Positions 16,171-22,978 of a stretch of DNA of 23,516 bases are shown here, in pieces. Position 1 is the first letter of the stretch, and every line of letters begins with the position of its first letter. Below the pieces are notes generated by a model. The model made no database searches, was not told the origin of the DNA, and saw only the letters and a program-made list of their open reading frames with translations. A program made the position numbers and the translations under genes. Source of the stretch: an uncultured Paenibacillus sp. (lineage in GTDB: Bacteria > Bacillota > Bacilli > Paenibacillales > Paenibacillaceae); the NCBI GenBank assembly GCA_937895345.1, contig CALAWP010000082.1:1-23516 (forward strand), written 5' to 3'.

Positions 16171-17151
16171 ATGGGAGCCGCTTATGTCGGTTTGAACGGA
16201 TCCATTGTAAAAGGAAGCGAAGCTGTGATCTCGGTTTACGATCACGGCTTTTTGTACGGAATGGGCTTGTTCGAAACGTTTCGCACCTACGGGGGCGGCA
16301 AGCCTTATTTGCTGGACCGTCATCTGGAAAGATTGGAGGACGGCTGCCGCCAGCTCGGCATCCGCTATCGGAGCGATGCGGAGGAAGTCGCCCGCTGGGT
16401 CCGCCGCCTGCTGGACGCTAACGGGCTGGAAGACGGCTACGTCCGCTTGACTGTGAGCGCGGGAGCCGGAGAGCTGGGGCTGCCCGCCGGCGATTACGAG
16501 GAGCCGGCAGCGCTGCTGATGGTGAGGGCGCTGCCGGAGCAGGACGAAGCGAGCTGGGAGCGCGGGCGCGAGCTTCGGCTGCTGAGAACGCGGCGCAATA
16601 CGCCGGAAGGTCCCGTCCGCTACAAGTCGCTCCATTATATGAACAATATTATCGCGAAGCGGGAATTGGGAGAAGCCATGTCCGCTCCGCATGGCCGCGT
16701 CGGCGGTACGACGTCCTCAGGACGTTCGGGAGTTTCGAAGACGCCTGGGGCTGCATCGGCACCGGCATTGGCCGCGTCCCCCATCGGGGCGGAAGGACTG
16801 ATGCTCAGCGAAGGCGGGTGGCTGGCCGAAGGCATTGTCAGCAATCTGTTCTGGATGTCCGGCGGCGTCGTTCGGACGCCTTCCGTCGATACCGGCATTT
16901 TGCCGGGGGTGACGCGCCGCCGGGTGCTGGAGCTGGCCGCTTTGGAGGGCTGGGCCGCGGAGGAAGGGCTGTACGAATGGACGGATTTGCTCGAGGCCGA
17001 CGAAATATGGCTGACCAATTCGATTCAGGAGCTGGTTCCCGTTACGCTGTTGACAGACGTTGAGGGAAGAAGAACGACCGTCGGCCGGGGCACGGCCGGA
17101 CCCGCGGTCCGCCGCCTTCTCGACGCATACCGCGAGGATACGAAGAAGTAG
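16171..17151 (+). CDS. pabC: Aminodeoxychorismate lyase PabC (with an unusual internal insertion)
   Basis: 326-residue fold type IV PLP enzyme. It splits 4-amino-4-deoxychorismate to p-aminobenzoate and pyruvate. The PLP lysine is K152 in YKSLHYMNN. SVYDHGFLYGMGLFETFR (21-38) is the conserved N-terminal block, and SEGGWLAEGIVSNLFW (213-228) and TGILPGVTRRRVLEL (241-255) are the cofactor-side blocks. Family members are usually about 290 residues. Here a Gly/Ser/Ala/Pro-rich stretch of roughly 35 residues (about 170-206) separates the K152 helix from the EGLMLSEGG block. It reads in frame with no sign of frameshift. Branched-chain or D-amino-acid transaminase is the alternative for this fold, but the neighbours favour PabC. 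Confidence 0.88.
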   Translation: MGAAYVGLNGSIVKGSEAVISVYDHGFLYGMGLFETFRTYGGGKPYLLDRHLERLEDGCRQLGIRYRSDAEEVARWVRRLLDANGLEDGYVRLTVSAGAGELGLPAGDYEEPAALLMVRALPEQDEASWERGRELRLLRTRRNTPEGPVRYKSLHYMNNIIAKRELGEAMSAPHGRVGGTTSSGRSGVSKTPGAASAPALAASPIGAEGLMLSEGGWLAEGIVSNLFWMSGGVVRTPSVDTGILPGVTRRRVLELAALEGWAAEEGLYEWTDLLEADEIWLTNSIQELVPVTLLTDVEGRRTTVGRGTAGPAVRRLLDAYREDTKK

Positions 17152-17197
17152 GGCATACTGGCTAATAATGAAACGATAAGAAGGAGAGCGGAACTGG

Positions 17198-18043
17198 ATG
17201 GATCGGCCGACATATTGGAATCGAACCTACGATTTGGGAGAAGGCGTTCGGCTCGAGCTGGGAAAGCGAACGCTGATTATGGGCATTTTGAACGCGACGC
17301 CGGATTCGTTTTCGGACGGGGGACGCTACATGGACATAGATGCCGCGGTCGCCCATGCCAGGGAGATGGCGGACCAGGGCGCGGACATTCTGGATATCGG
17401 CGGCGAATCGACCCGTCCGGGCTTCGAGCCCGTGCCGCTGGAGGAGGAGCTGCGCCGCGTCGTTCCCGTCGTGGCGGCGCTGCGCCAAGCGTTGCCGCAC
17501 ATTCCGCTGTCGATCGACACGTACAAGGCGGAGACGGCGCGGCAGGCGCTTGAAGCGGGAGCGCATATCATCAACGATATATGGGGGTTGAAGGGCGATC
17601 CCAATATGGCTGGGGTAGCCGCCGAATACGGCTGCCCGGTCATCGTCAGCCATAATCGGCATGAGCGGAACTACAACGATCTCGTTCCGGAAGTGATCGA
17701 CGATCTGCAGAGCAGCGTCGCCATCGCCCGGCGCGCCGGCGTTTCGGGCGACAATATTTGGCTGGATCCGGGCATCGGGTTCGCCAAAACTTACGAGGAC
17801 AATGTAGAGCTGATGGGGCGCTTGTCCGAACTGACGGCGCTTGGTTTTCCCGTGCTGCTGGGAACGTCGCGCAAACGGTTTATTCGGCAGACGCTCGATC
17901 TGCCGGTGGACGACTTGGCTGAAGGAACGGCGGCAACCGTCGTCCTGGGCATCGCGCAGGGCTGCCAGATTGTGCGCGTGCACGACGTCCGCCATATGAA
18001 GCGGACGGCGATGATGACCGACGCGATCCTGTATCGCGCTTGA
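17198..18043 (+). CDS. folP: Dihydropteroate synthase FolP
   Basis: 281-residue TIM-barrel enzyme that joins p-aminobenzoate to dihydropterin pyrophosphate; it is the sulfonamide target and is named sul in B. subtilis. The motifs in order are NATPDSFSDGG (32-42), GGESTRPG (68-75), DTYK (107-110), INDIWG (125-130), DPGIGFAK (190-197), GTSRKRF with the pterin-phosphate lysine/arginine (222-228) and RVHDV (260-264). All loops look wild type in length. The ATG at 17198 has AAGGAGAG about 11 bases upstream, and the gap to pabC is 46 bases without a terminator. folB follows closely. Confidence 0.96.
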   Translation: MDRPTYWNRTYDLGEGVRLELGKRTLIMGILNATPDSFSDGGRYMDIDAAVAHAREMADQGADILDIGGESTRPGFEPVPLEEELRRVVPVVAALRQALPHIPLSIDTYKAETARQALEAGAHIINDIWGLKGDPNMAGVAAEYGCPVIVSHNRHERNYNDLVPEVIDDLQSSVAIARRAGVSGDNIWLDPGIGFAKTYEDNVELMGRLSELTALGFPVLLGTSRKRFIRQTLDLPVDDLAEGTAATVVLGIAQGCQIVRVHDVRHMKRTAMMTDAILYRA

Positions 18044-18058
18044 GGAGTGGACCTTATA

Positions 18059-18430
18059 ATGGATAAAATGATCGTTCAAGGCATGAGGTTTTACGGCTAC
18101 CACGGCGTATTTCCGGAAGAGAACAAGCTGGGACAGCAATTTATCGTCGATCTGGAGCTGGCGCTGGATTTGGAGCAGGCGGCGGTTGCGGACGATTTGG
18201 ACAGCACGGTCAATTACGCCGAGCTGTATGCGCTTGTTAAATCGATTACGGAAGGCAAGCCGTTCAAGCTGATCGAAGCTCTGGCCGGCGGCATTGCATC
18301 GGAGGTGCTGCAAGCTTATACTAGGGTCAATGAAGTTGCGGTTCGCGTAACGAAGCCGCATCCCCCATTCGACGTGCATTTTGACGGGGTGACGGTGGAG
18401 CTGCGCAGAAAGCGGGCCAGCCATGGCTGA
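18059..18430 (+). CDS. folB: Dihydroneopterin aldolase FolB
   Basis: 123 residues. It cleaves 7,8-dihydroneopterin to 6-hydroxymethyl-7,8-dihydropterin and glycolaldehyde. The residues matching the S. aureus active site are E21 (YHGVFPEEN), Y53 (VNYAEL) and K99 (VTKP). The ATG at 18059 is 11 bases after GAGGAG, which itself overlaps the folP stop. A GTG at 18047 is in frame but lies within that ribosome binding site. The last eight bases overlap folK. The enzyme product goes straight to FolK. Confidence 0.93.
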   Translation: MDKMIVQGMRFYGYHGVFPEENKLGQQFIVDLELALDLEQAAVADDLDSTVNYAELYALVKSITEGKPFKLIEALAGGIASEVLQAYTRVNEVAVRVTKPHPPFDVHFDGVTVELRRKRASHG

Positions 18431-18956
18431 CCGGCTGGAGGCTTATATCGCATTGGGATCGAATATGGGCGACCGGGAGGAGCATTTGCTTCAGGCCATC
18501 CGGCAGGTCGACGCCCATCCGCAGATTGAGGTTGTCCGGGTCTCCGCCATCTACGAAACCGATCCCGTCGGTTATACCGAGCAAGCACCTTTCCTGAACA
18601 TGGCGATGGCCGTCGCGACCGAGCTTCCCCCGCTGGACCTGCTGCGGGAACAGCTGGATATCGAGCGCAGGCTCGGGAGAATTCGACATGAACGTTGGGG
18701 ACCAAGAACCATTGACCTCGATCTTCTGCTGTACGATAATGTCAGAATGGAACACGAGGAACTGACGCTGCCGCATCCGCGCATGTTGGAGCGGTCGTTC
18801 GTGCTTGTTCCGCTGCATGATGTGATTAGCGGATCGCATCCGCTGCATGAGCAGGTTGCGAGAACGTCTGTCGCGGCGCTTCAGGCAGGAAAGGAAGGCA
18901 TCACGCTATGGAAAACGATCAATTGGCGCAGCGCGTCAGAGCCTTCAGGAAGCTGA
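18423..18956 (+). CDS. folK: 6-hydroxymethyl-dihydropterin pyrophosphokinase FolK
   Basis: 177 residues. It transfers pyrophosphate from ATP to hydroxymethyl-dihydropterin, giving the FolP substrate. The signature RWGPRTIDLDLLLY is at 91-104 with Mg ligands D98 and D100; LGSNMGDR (11-18) is the N-terminal motif, and LPHPRMLERSFVLVPL is the C-terminal block. The last 16 codons are read in a second frame by yazB, so the C-terminal tail (TINWRSASEPSGS) is probably constrained by the overlapping gene rather than by FolK function. Confidence 0.95.
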   Translation: MADRLEAYIALGSNMGDREEHLLQAIRQVDAHPQIEVVRVSAIYETDPVGYTEQAPFLNMAMAVATELPPLDLLREQLDIERRLGRIRHERWGPRTIDLDLLLYDNVRMEHEELTLPHPRMLERSFVLVPLHDVISGSHPLHEQVARTSVAALQAGKEGITLWKTINWRSASEPSGS

Positions 18957-19120
18957 AAGGCTACACTCAGCAAGAGCTGGCCAAGGAACTGGGCGTATCG
19001 GTGGCGGTACTGGGCTCGCTGGAGCGGGGCACCCGCCGGAACGACCCGAAGCTGTTGAATCTTATCGCCCAAACGCTGGGCATCAGCTATGAAGAATTAA
19101 TGTCGATTAAGGAGGAGTAA
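18908..19120 (+). CDS. yazB: Small XRE-family helix-turn-helix protein YazB
   Basis: 70-residue protein that is almost entirely a Cro/CI-type helix-turn-helix. LAQRVRAFRKLKGYTQQELAKELGVSVAVLGSLERGTR spans helices 1-4, and NDPKLLNLIAQTLGISYEELM completes the domain. The ATG at 18908 has AAGGAAGG about eight bases upstream and lies 49 bases inside folK. It is syntenic with B. subtilis yazB, whose function I do not know to be established. Its place between folate and tRNA-modification genes gives no clear target, and autoregulation of the folate operon is only a guess. It has no second domain or visible ligand site. Confidence 0.88.
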   Translation: MENDQLAQRVRAFRKLKGYTQQELAKELGVSVAVLGSLERGTRRNDPKLLNLIAQTLGISYEELMSIKEE

Positions 19121-19127
19121 GGACGGC

Positions 19128-20147
19128 ATGCTGAAAATCGGAGACATCGAGATGAAGAACAGAGTGGTGCTTGCGCCGATGGCAGGCGTGTGCAACCCGG
19201 CTTTTCGCTTAATTGCCAAAGAATTCGGAACGGGACTCGTATGCGCCGAAATGGTAAGCGACAAGGCCATTTTGCACGGCAACAAGCGTACGATGGAGAT
19301 GCTGTACGTGGACGAGAGGGAAAAGCCGCTCAGTCTCCAAATTTTTGGAGGCGACCGCGAATCGCTGGTCGAGGCGGCCAAAGTCGTAGACAAACAAACG
19401 AACGCGGATATAATCGATATCAACATGGGCTGTCCCGTCCCGAAGGTGACCAAATGCGACGCCGGGGCGAGATGGCTGCTTGATCCGAATAAAATATATG
19501 AGATGGTGTCCGCGGTTGTGGACGCCGTCGACAAACCCGTTACGGTTAAGATGCGCATCGGCTGGGATGACGAGCACATCTATGCCGTCGAGAACGCGCA
19601 GGCGGTGGAACGCGCCGGGGGCAAAGCCGTAAGCGTGCACGGCCGCACCCGCGAGCAGCTGTATACCGGCAAGGCCAATTGGGACATTATAAAGGAAGTC
19701 AAAGAAGCGGTTTCCATTCCGGTGATCGGCAACGGGGACGTGTTTTCCCCCGAGGACGCCCGCAGAATGCTGGAGCAAACCGGTGTCGACGGCGTGATGA
19801 TCGGAAGGGGAGCGCTCGGCAATCCATGGATGCTTTATCGTACCATCCAGTACTTGACGACGGGCGAGCTTCTGGGCGACCCGACGCCGCGCGAACGGAT
19901 GGAAGTGGCCATTCTTCATATGGACCGTTTGATCGCGCTTCGGAGCGAGTCGGTGGCCGTCAGGGAAATGCGCAAGCATTTGGCCTGGTATTTGAAGGGG
20001 CTTCCCGGTGCGGCTCGCGTCAAGGACGTCATTATGGAAGAAACGTCCCGCGACCGCCTGGTCGAGGTGCTGCAGGCTTACGTTGACAATCTCGAAGCGC
20101 AGCAGGAACGAAACGGCGAGGATGCAGCACGGCAAGCCGTTCATTAA
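19128..20147 (+). CDS. dusB: tRNA-dihydrouridine synthase DusB
   Basis: 339-residue FMN enzyme that reduces specific uridines of tRNA to dihydrouridine. The TIM-barrel start APMAGVCNPAFR (16-27) holds the FMN-phosphate region, and the catalytic cysteine is C102 in INMGCPVPK. VKMRIGWDD, VHGRTREQLYTG, IPVIGNGDV and GVMIGRGALGNPW are the classic Dus strings, and the C-terminal helical tRNA-binding domain includes REMRKHLAWYLKGLPGA. The ATG at 19128 follows GGAGGAG, which spans the yazB end. It is the last gene of the folate transcription unit (yacF/dusB in B. subtilis) and is followed by a terminator-like hairpin. Confidence 0.95.
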   Translation: MLKIGDIEMKNRVVLAPMAGVCNPAFRLIAKEFGTGLVCAEMVSDKAILHGNKRTMEMLYVDEREKPLSLQIFGGDRESLVEAAKVVDKQTNADIIDINMGCPVPKVTKCDAGARWLLDPNKIYEMVSAVVDAVDKPVTVKMRIGWDDEHIYAVENAQAVERAGGKAVSVHGRTREQLYTGKANWDIIKEVKEAVSIPVIGNGDVFSPEDARRMLEQTGVDGVMIGRGALGNPWMLYRTIQYLTTGELLGDPTPRERMEVAILHMDRLIALRSESVAVREMRKHLAWYLKGLPGAARVKDVIMEETSRDRLVEVLQAYVDNLEAQQERNGEDAARQAVH

Positions 20148-20165
20148 TGGACATCGAACGCAAGC

Positions 20166-20203
20166 AAAGCGGTTATTCGACAACGATCGACGATAACCGC
20201 TTT
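20166..20203 (+). terminator. Terminator-like hairpin after dusB
   Basis: AAAGCGGTTAT (20166-20176) and ATAACCGCTTT (20193-20203) form a perfect 11-bp stem with a 16-base loop, 18 bases past the dusB stop. Only TTT and then a later GTTTTG follow, so it is a weak intrinsic terminator or an RNA-stabilising end. Confidence 0.6.
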
Positions 20204-20263
20204 CGAGCGTTTTGCCAGCATGCTCTGGGACTGAAACGGTTTCAATGGATCGACTGGCTTTGA

Positions 20264-20292
20264 TTGACATTCGGGGGGTCTTGCAATATAAT
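20264..20292 (+). promoter_or_regulatory. Consensus sigma-A promoter of greA
   Basis: Perfect TTGACA (20264-20269), a 17-base spacer and perfect TATAAT (20287-20292). This is the strongest promoter in the window. It leaves a leader of about 165 bases before greA. Confidence 0.9.
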
Positions 20293-20306
20293 CGTGCAAT
20301 ATAATC
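20282..20306. repeat. Tandem duplication of the -10 region
   Basis: TGCAATATAATC occurs at 20282-20293 and again at 20295-20306, a 13-base period. The second TATAAT (20300-20305) is 30 bases from the -35, so it is unlikely to form a normal promoter with it, but it lies in the initially transcribed region. Confidence 0.9.
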
Positions 20307-20417
20307 AATCCAAACCTGCGCCCCCGTCGGCCTCGGCCATCGATTTCGGCGCGCAATATCTCGGCGGCTGTGCAGGTATGACGGGAATGCAATGCGTAAT
20401 ATATTAATTATCGTGAA

Positions 20418-20434
20418 TTCATACGCCGTATGAA
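20418..20434. promoter_or_regulatory. 17-bp perfect palindrome in the greA leader
   Basis: TTCATACG-C-CGTATGAA, eight-base arms around one central base, 30 bases before the greA ATG. A hairpin with a one-base loop is not feasible as drawn, so a protein-binding site is the simpler reading. The binding protein is unknown. Confidence 0.5.
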
Positions 20435-20464
20435 AATTAGTCACATGACAGGAGAATCGGAAAG

Positions 20465-20941
20465 ATGAACGATAAGGAAATCATTCTGACTCAAGACGGA
20501 CTGAAGAAGCTTGAAGAAGAACTCGAAAACCTTAAGTCGGTCAAGCGCCGCGAAGTGGCGGAAAGGATCAAGATTGCGATCGGTTACGGCGATATCAGCG
20601 AAAACTCGGAATACGAGGACGCGAAGAACGAGCAGGCTTTTATAGAAGGCCGCATCATTACGCTGGAGAAGATGCTTCGCAACGCGCGCATCATCAATAA
20701 CGACGAGATCGACGTCGATACGGTAAGCATCGGTTCGATCGTGGCGGTGGAGGATATGGAGTTCGGAGATACGATGGAATATGCAATTGTCGGCACCGCG
20801 GAATCCGACCCTCTGCAGAACAAAATTTCGAACGAAAGTCCTGTCGGCAAGGCGATCCTGGGCAAGAAAAAAGGTGAGATCGTCGAGGTTAACGTACCCG
20901 CCGGCATTATCCAATATAAGATCGTCGATATTAAAAAGTAA
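20465..20941 (+). CDS. greA: Transcription elongation factor GreA
   Basis: 158 residues, the standard length. It enters the secondary channel of RNA polymerase and stimulates cleavage of backtracked transcripts. The N-terminal coiled coil (about 8-75) carries the tip motif GYGDISENSEYEDAKNEQ with acidic D43 and E46. The C-terminal FKBP-like domain includes SIGSIVAVEDME and the family block NKISNESPVGKAILGKKKGEIVEVNVP. The ATG at 20465 has AGGAG ten bases upstream. It is monocistronic between a strong promoter and a clear terminator. In B. subtilis greA is at another locus, so its place before lysS is a lineage difference. Confidence 0.97.
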   Translation: MNDKEIILTQDGLKKLEEELENLKSVKRREVAERIKIAIGYGDISENSEYEDAKNEQAFIEGRIITLEKMLRNARIINNDEIDVDTVSIGSIVAVEDMEFGDTMEYAIVGTAESDPLQNKISNESPVGKAILGKKKGEIVEVNVPAGIIQYKIVDIKK

Positions 20942-20958
20942 CTTTTCGATTGCTTAAG

Positions 20959-20982
20959 AAGCTTCCTTGCCGGAAGCTTTTT
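20959..20982 (+). terminator. Intrinsic terminator after greA
   Basis: AAGCTTCC (20959-20966), loop TTGCC, GGAAGCTT (20972-20979) and a run of T. Its T-run doubles as the start of the lysS -35 element. Confidence 0.9.
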
Positions 20983-21009
20983 GATCGTATGCAGCAGGTT
21001 TAGTATAAT
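20981..21009 (+). promoter_or_regulatory. Sigma-A promoter of lysS
   Basis: TTGATC (20981-20986), a 17-base spacer and perfect TATAAT (21004-21009). The -35 overlaps the greA terminator T-tract. The leader is about 60 bases and shows no T-box. Confidence 0.82.
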
Positions 21010-21075
21010 GAGCAACAGAAGCAAGCCCGACAGAAGGAACGGTACGTTTGATCGAGGGCGCAAGGAGTGGACAAT

Positions 21076-22584
21076 ATGGAACAGGATAATCAAACGCAGG
21101 AGCTGAGCGAGCTTCTGCAAATTCGCAGAGACAAGCTGGACGAGCTTAGAGGACTGGGCATCGATCCGTTCGGCCGCAAGTTTGAACGGACGCACAGCGC
21201 CGGAGACATTTTGAAGGCCTATGAAGGGCTCAGCAAGGAAGAGCTGGAGGAAAAGAACGTTAAAGTCAGCGTTGCCGGCCGGATTATGCAGAAGCGCGGC
21301 ATGGGCAAAGCAAGCTTTGCCCATATTCAGGATTTGACGGGCAGAATTCAGATTTACGCGCGCAAGGATACGGTGGAGGAAAATGAATACGCGGCGTTCG
21401 ACCTGCTGGATATCGGCGACATAATCGGCGTTAACGGCGTCGTGTTCAAGACGAACACGGGCGAGGTGTCCGTCAAGGCGCTGGAAATCGCGGTGTTGAC
21501 GAAATCTTTGCTGCCGCTGCCGGATAAGCATCACGGCCTGAAGGATATCGAGCTCCGCTATCGTCAGCGCTACGTGGACCTGATCGTCAACCCCGACGTG
21601 CAGCAGACGTTTATCGCCAGATCGCGAATCATTCAATCGATGCGCCGTTATTTGGATTCGCAAGGTTATCTGGAGGTAGAGACGCCGACGCTTCACGCCA
21701 TCGCGGGCGGAGCGGCCGCCCGGCCGTTTATTACGCATCATAACGCTCTGGATATGCAGCTGTATATGCGCATTGCGATCGAGCTGCATTTGAAGCGCCT
21801 CATCGTCGGCGGTCTGGAGAAGGTGTACGAGATCGGGCGCGTCTATCGGAACGAGGGCATCTCGACCCGGCACAATCCGGAATTCACGATGATCGAGCTG
21901 TATGAGGCTTACGCCGACTACAAGGACATTATGTCCCTGACGGAAAATATGATCGCCCACATTGCCCGGGAGGTGCTGGGCACGACACGCATCGCGTATC
22001 AGGGGCATGAGGTCGATTTGACGCCGCAATGGCGGCGCGTCAGCATGGTCGATCTGGTCAAGGAAGTGACGGGAGTCGACTTCAGCGTTCACATGAGCGA
22101 CGAAGAAGCGCATGCGCTGGCGAAGGAGCATAAAGTGCCGGTGGAGCCGCACATGACGTTCGGCCATATCGTCAACGCCTTCTTTGAGACGTTCTGCGAG
22201 GAAAAGCTGATTCAGCCTACCTTCGTCACCGGACATCCGGTCGCCATTTCGCCATTGGCGAAAAAGAATGAGGAGGACCCGCGGTTTACGGACCGGTTCG
22301 AGCTGTTTATTGTAGCCCGCGAGCATGCGAACGCCTTTACGGAGCTGAACGATCCGATCGACCAGCGGGAGCGGTTCGAAGCGCAGCTGGAGGAGAAAGA
22401 GCAAGGCAACGACGAGGCGCATGAGATGGACGACGACTTTATCCGCGCCCTGGAATACGGCATGCCGCCGACGGGAGGGCTGGGCATCGGCATCGACCGC
22501 TTGGTCATGCTGCTGACCGATTCTCCGTCCATTCGCGACGTGCTGCTGTTCCCGCATATGAGAGAGCATCGCTCTGCAGAGTAG
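21076..22584 (+). CDS. lysS: Lysyl-tRNA synthetase, class II
   Basis: 502 residues, a normal bacterial class II enzyme that charges tRNA-Lys. The N-terminal OB-fold anticodon-binding domain (about 60-150) includes VSVAGRIMQKRGMGKASF. The catalytic core shows class II motif 1 around RYLDSQGYLEVETPTL, motif 2 YRNEGIS with downstream RHNPEFTMIE (about 255-273) and motif 3 GGLGIGIDRLVM (about 468-479). The ATG at 21076 is eight bases after AAGGAG; a GTG at 21067 is in frame but overlaps that site. It is monocistronic, with its own promoter and a strong terminator, and it ends the conserved gene block. Confidence 0.97.
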   Translation: MEQDNQTQELSELLQIRRDKLDELRGLGIDPFGRKFERTHSAGDILKAYEGLSKEELEEKNVKVSVAGRIMQKRGMGKASFAHIQDLTGRIQIYARKDTVEENEYAAFDLLDIGDIIGVNGVVFKTNTGEVSVKALEIAVLTKSLLPLPDKHHGLKDIELRYRQRYVDLIVNPDVQQTFIARSRIIQSMRRYLDSQGYLEVETPTLHAIAGGAAARPFITHHNALDMQLYMRIAIELHLKRLIVGGLEKVYEIGRVYRNEGISTRHNPEFTMIELYEAYADYKDIMSLTENMIAHIAREVLGTTRIAYQGHEVDLTPQWRRVSMVDLVKEVTGVDFSVHMSDEEAHALAKEHKVPVEPHMTFGHIVNAFFETFCEEKLIQPTFVTGHPVAISPLAKKNEEDPRFTDRFELFIVAREHANAFTELNDPIDQRERFEAQLEEKEQGNDEAHEMDDDFIRALEYGMPPTGGLGIGIDRLVMLLTDSPSIRDVLLFPHMREHRSAE

Positions 22585-22593
22585 AAGTTATGG

Positions 22594-22635
22594 AATGCCG
22601 TCTGGTTGCCGAACCGGGCGGCATTTTCTTTTTTT
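22594..22635 (+). terminator. Intrinsic terminator after lysS
   Basis: A 14-base arm AATGCCGTCTGGTT (22594-22607) pairs fully (two G-U) with AACCGGGCGGCATT (22612-22625) around GCCG, followed by a long T-rich tract to 22635. Confidence 0.95.
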
Positions 22636-22707
22636 ACGGGGGAGACGGATGAAAGCGCATTACTTTTGAACGATTAACGATTCGACATGATTTTACAAAA
22701 ATAGCGA

Positions 22708-22736
22708 TTGACAGCATGAGCCCCTCATAATAGACT
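22708..22736 (+). promoter_or_regulatory. Promoter candidate for the riboswitch transcript
   Basis: Perfect TTGACA (22708-22713), 17 bases, then TAGACT (22731-22736), four of six matches to TATAAT. It lies about 60 bases before the riboswitch core. Confidence 0.55.
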
Positions 22737-22801
22737 AGGACTCGGGATATACATAATAGATTAATAGAACAGCAAGAGCAGCCCCCTAATCTCATATGCA
22801 C

Positions 22802-22895
22802 TCATGTAAATCGCAAACCATCCGAAAGGGTGGGACGCAAAGCCAGGAGTCTAAAGCGCCGCAAGCCGGCCGCTATGATCGTCCGACTGCCATGA
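22802..22895 (+). ncRNA. Cyclic di-GMP-I (GEMM-I) riboswitch aptamer
   Basis: The conserved core is unmistakable: GCAAACC, a stem CCATCC/GGGTGG capped by a GAAA tetraloop (22818-22833), then GACGCAAAGCC (22834-22844). Next come CTAAAG and, on the far side of a third stem, TATG, which together resemble the 11-nt tetraloop receptor. The third stem is AGCGCCG (22855-22861) with CGG-C-CGCT (22867-22874). AGTC (22848-22851) can pair with GACT (22885-22888) to close that arm, and TCATG (22802-22806) with CATGA (22891-22895) as an outer stem. The class binds the second messenger c-di-GMP. The exact ends of the outer stem are uncertain. Confidence 0.92.
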
Positions 22896-22920
22896 AACCA
22901 TATTCATGGCAGTTTTTTTT
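22886..22920 (+). terminator. Riboswitch-linked intrinsic terminator
   Basis: ACTGCCATGAA (22886-22896) and TTCATGGCAGT (22903-22913) form a perfect 11-bp stem with loop ACCATA, followed by an unbroken run of eight T. Its 5' arm overlaps the 3' strands of the aptamer, so the two folds compete. It sits 58 bases before the start codon of the controlled gene. Confidence 0.95.
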
Positions 22921-22978
22921 GTTGCCATGAAGCTCGTCCCATTGCAGGGATAGAATATTGAAGGAGGTTATACCGTTA

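Larger units (their letters stand above)
20148..20464 (+). other. dusB-greA intergenic region
   Basis: This 317-base gap holds the post-dusB hairpin, the greA promoter with a duplicated -10 (20264-20306), a GC-rich leader where ACCTGC and GCAGGT can close a stem-loop (about 20315-20378), an AT-rich stretch and a 17-bp palindrome (20418-20434). No gene or tRNA was found. Confidence 0.7.
22585..22978 (+). other. lysS to secreted-protein intergenic region
   Basis: This stretch of almost 400 bases has no gene on either strand that I can support. It holds the lysS terminator, an AT-richer spacer with a promoter, the c-di-GMP riboswitch, a second terminator and the ribosome binding site of the next gene. 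The reverse frame at 22873-23058 is an antisense shadow of the riboswitch and signal-peptide region. Confidence 0.75.

Noticed and set aside
21010..21075. Possible T-box leader before lysS
   Set aside because: The leader is only about 60 bases and lacks the AGGGTGG-type T-box sequence and specifier stem.
229..22765. Identical 13-mer ATAATAGATTAAT at 229-241 and 22753-22765
   Set aside because: Both are AT-rich promoter-proximal segments. One 13-base match between such regions is weak, and the flanks do not align well.
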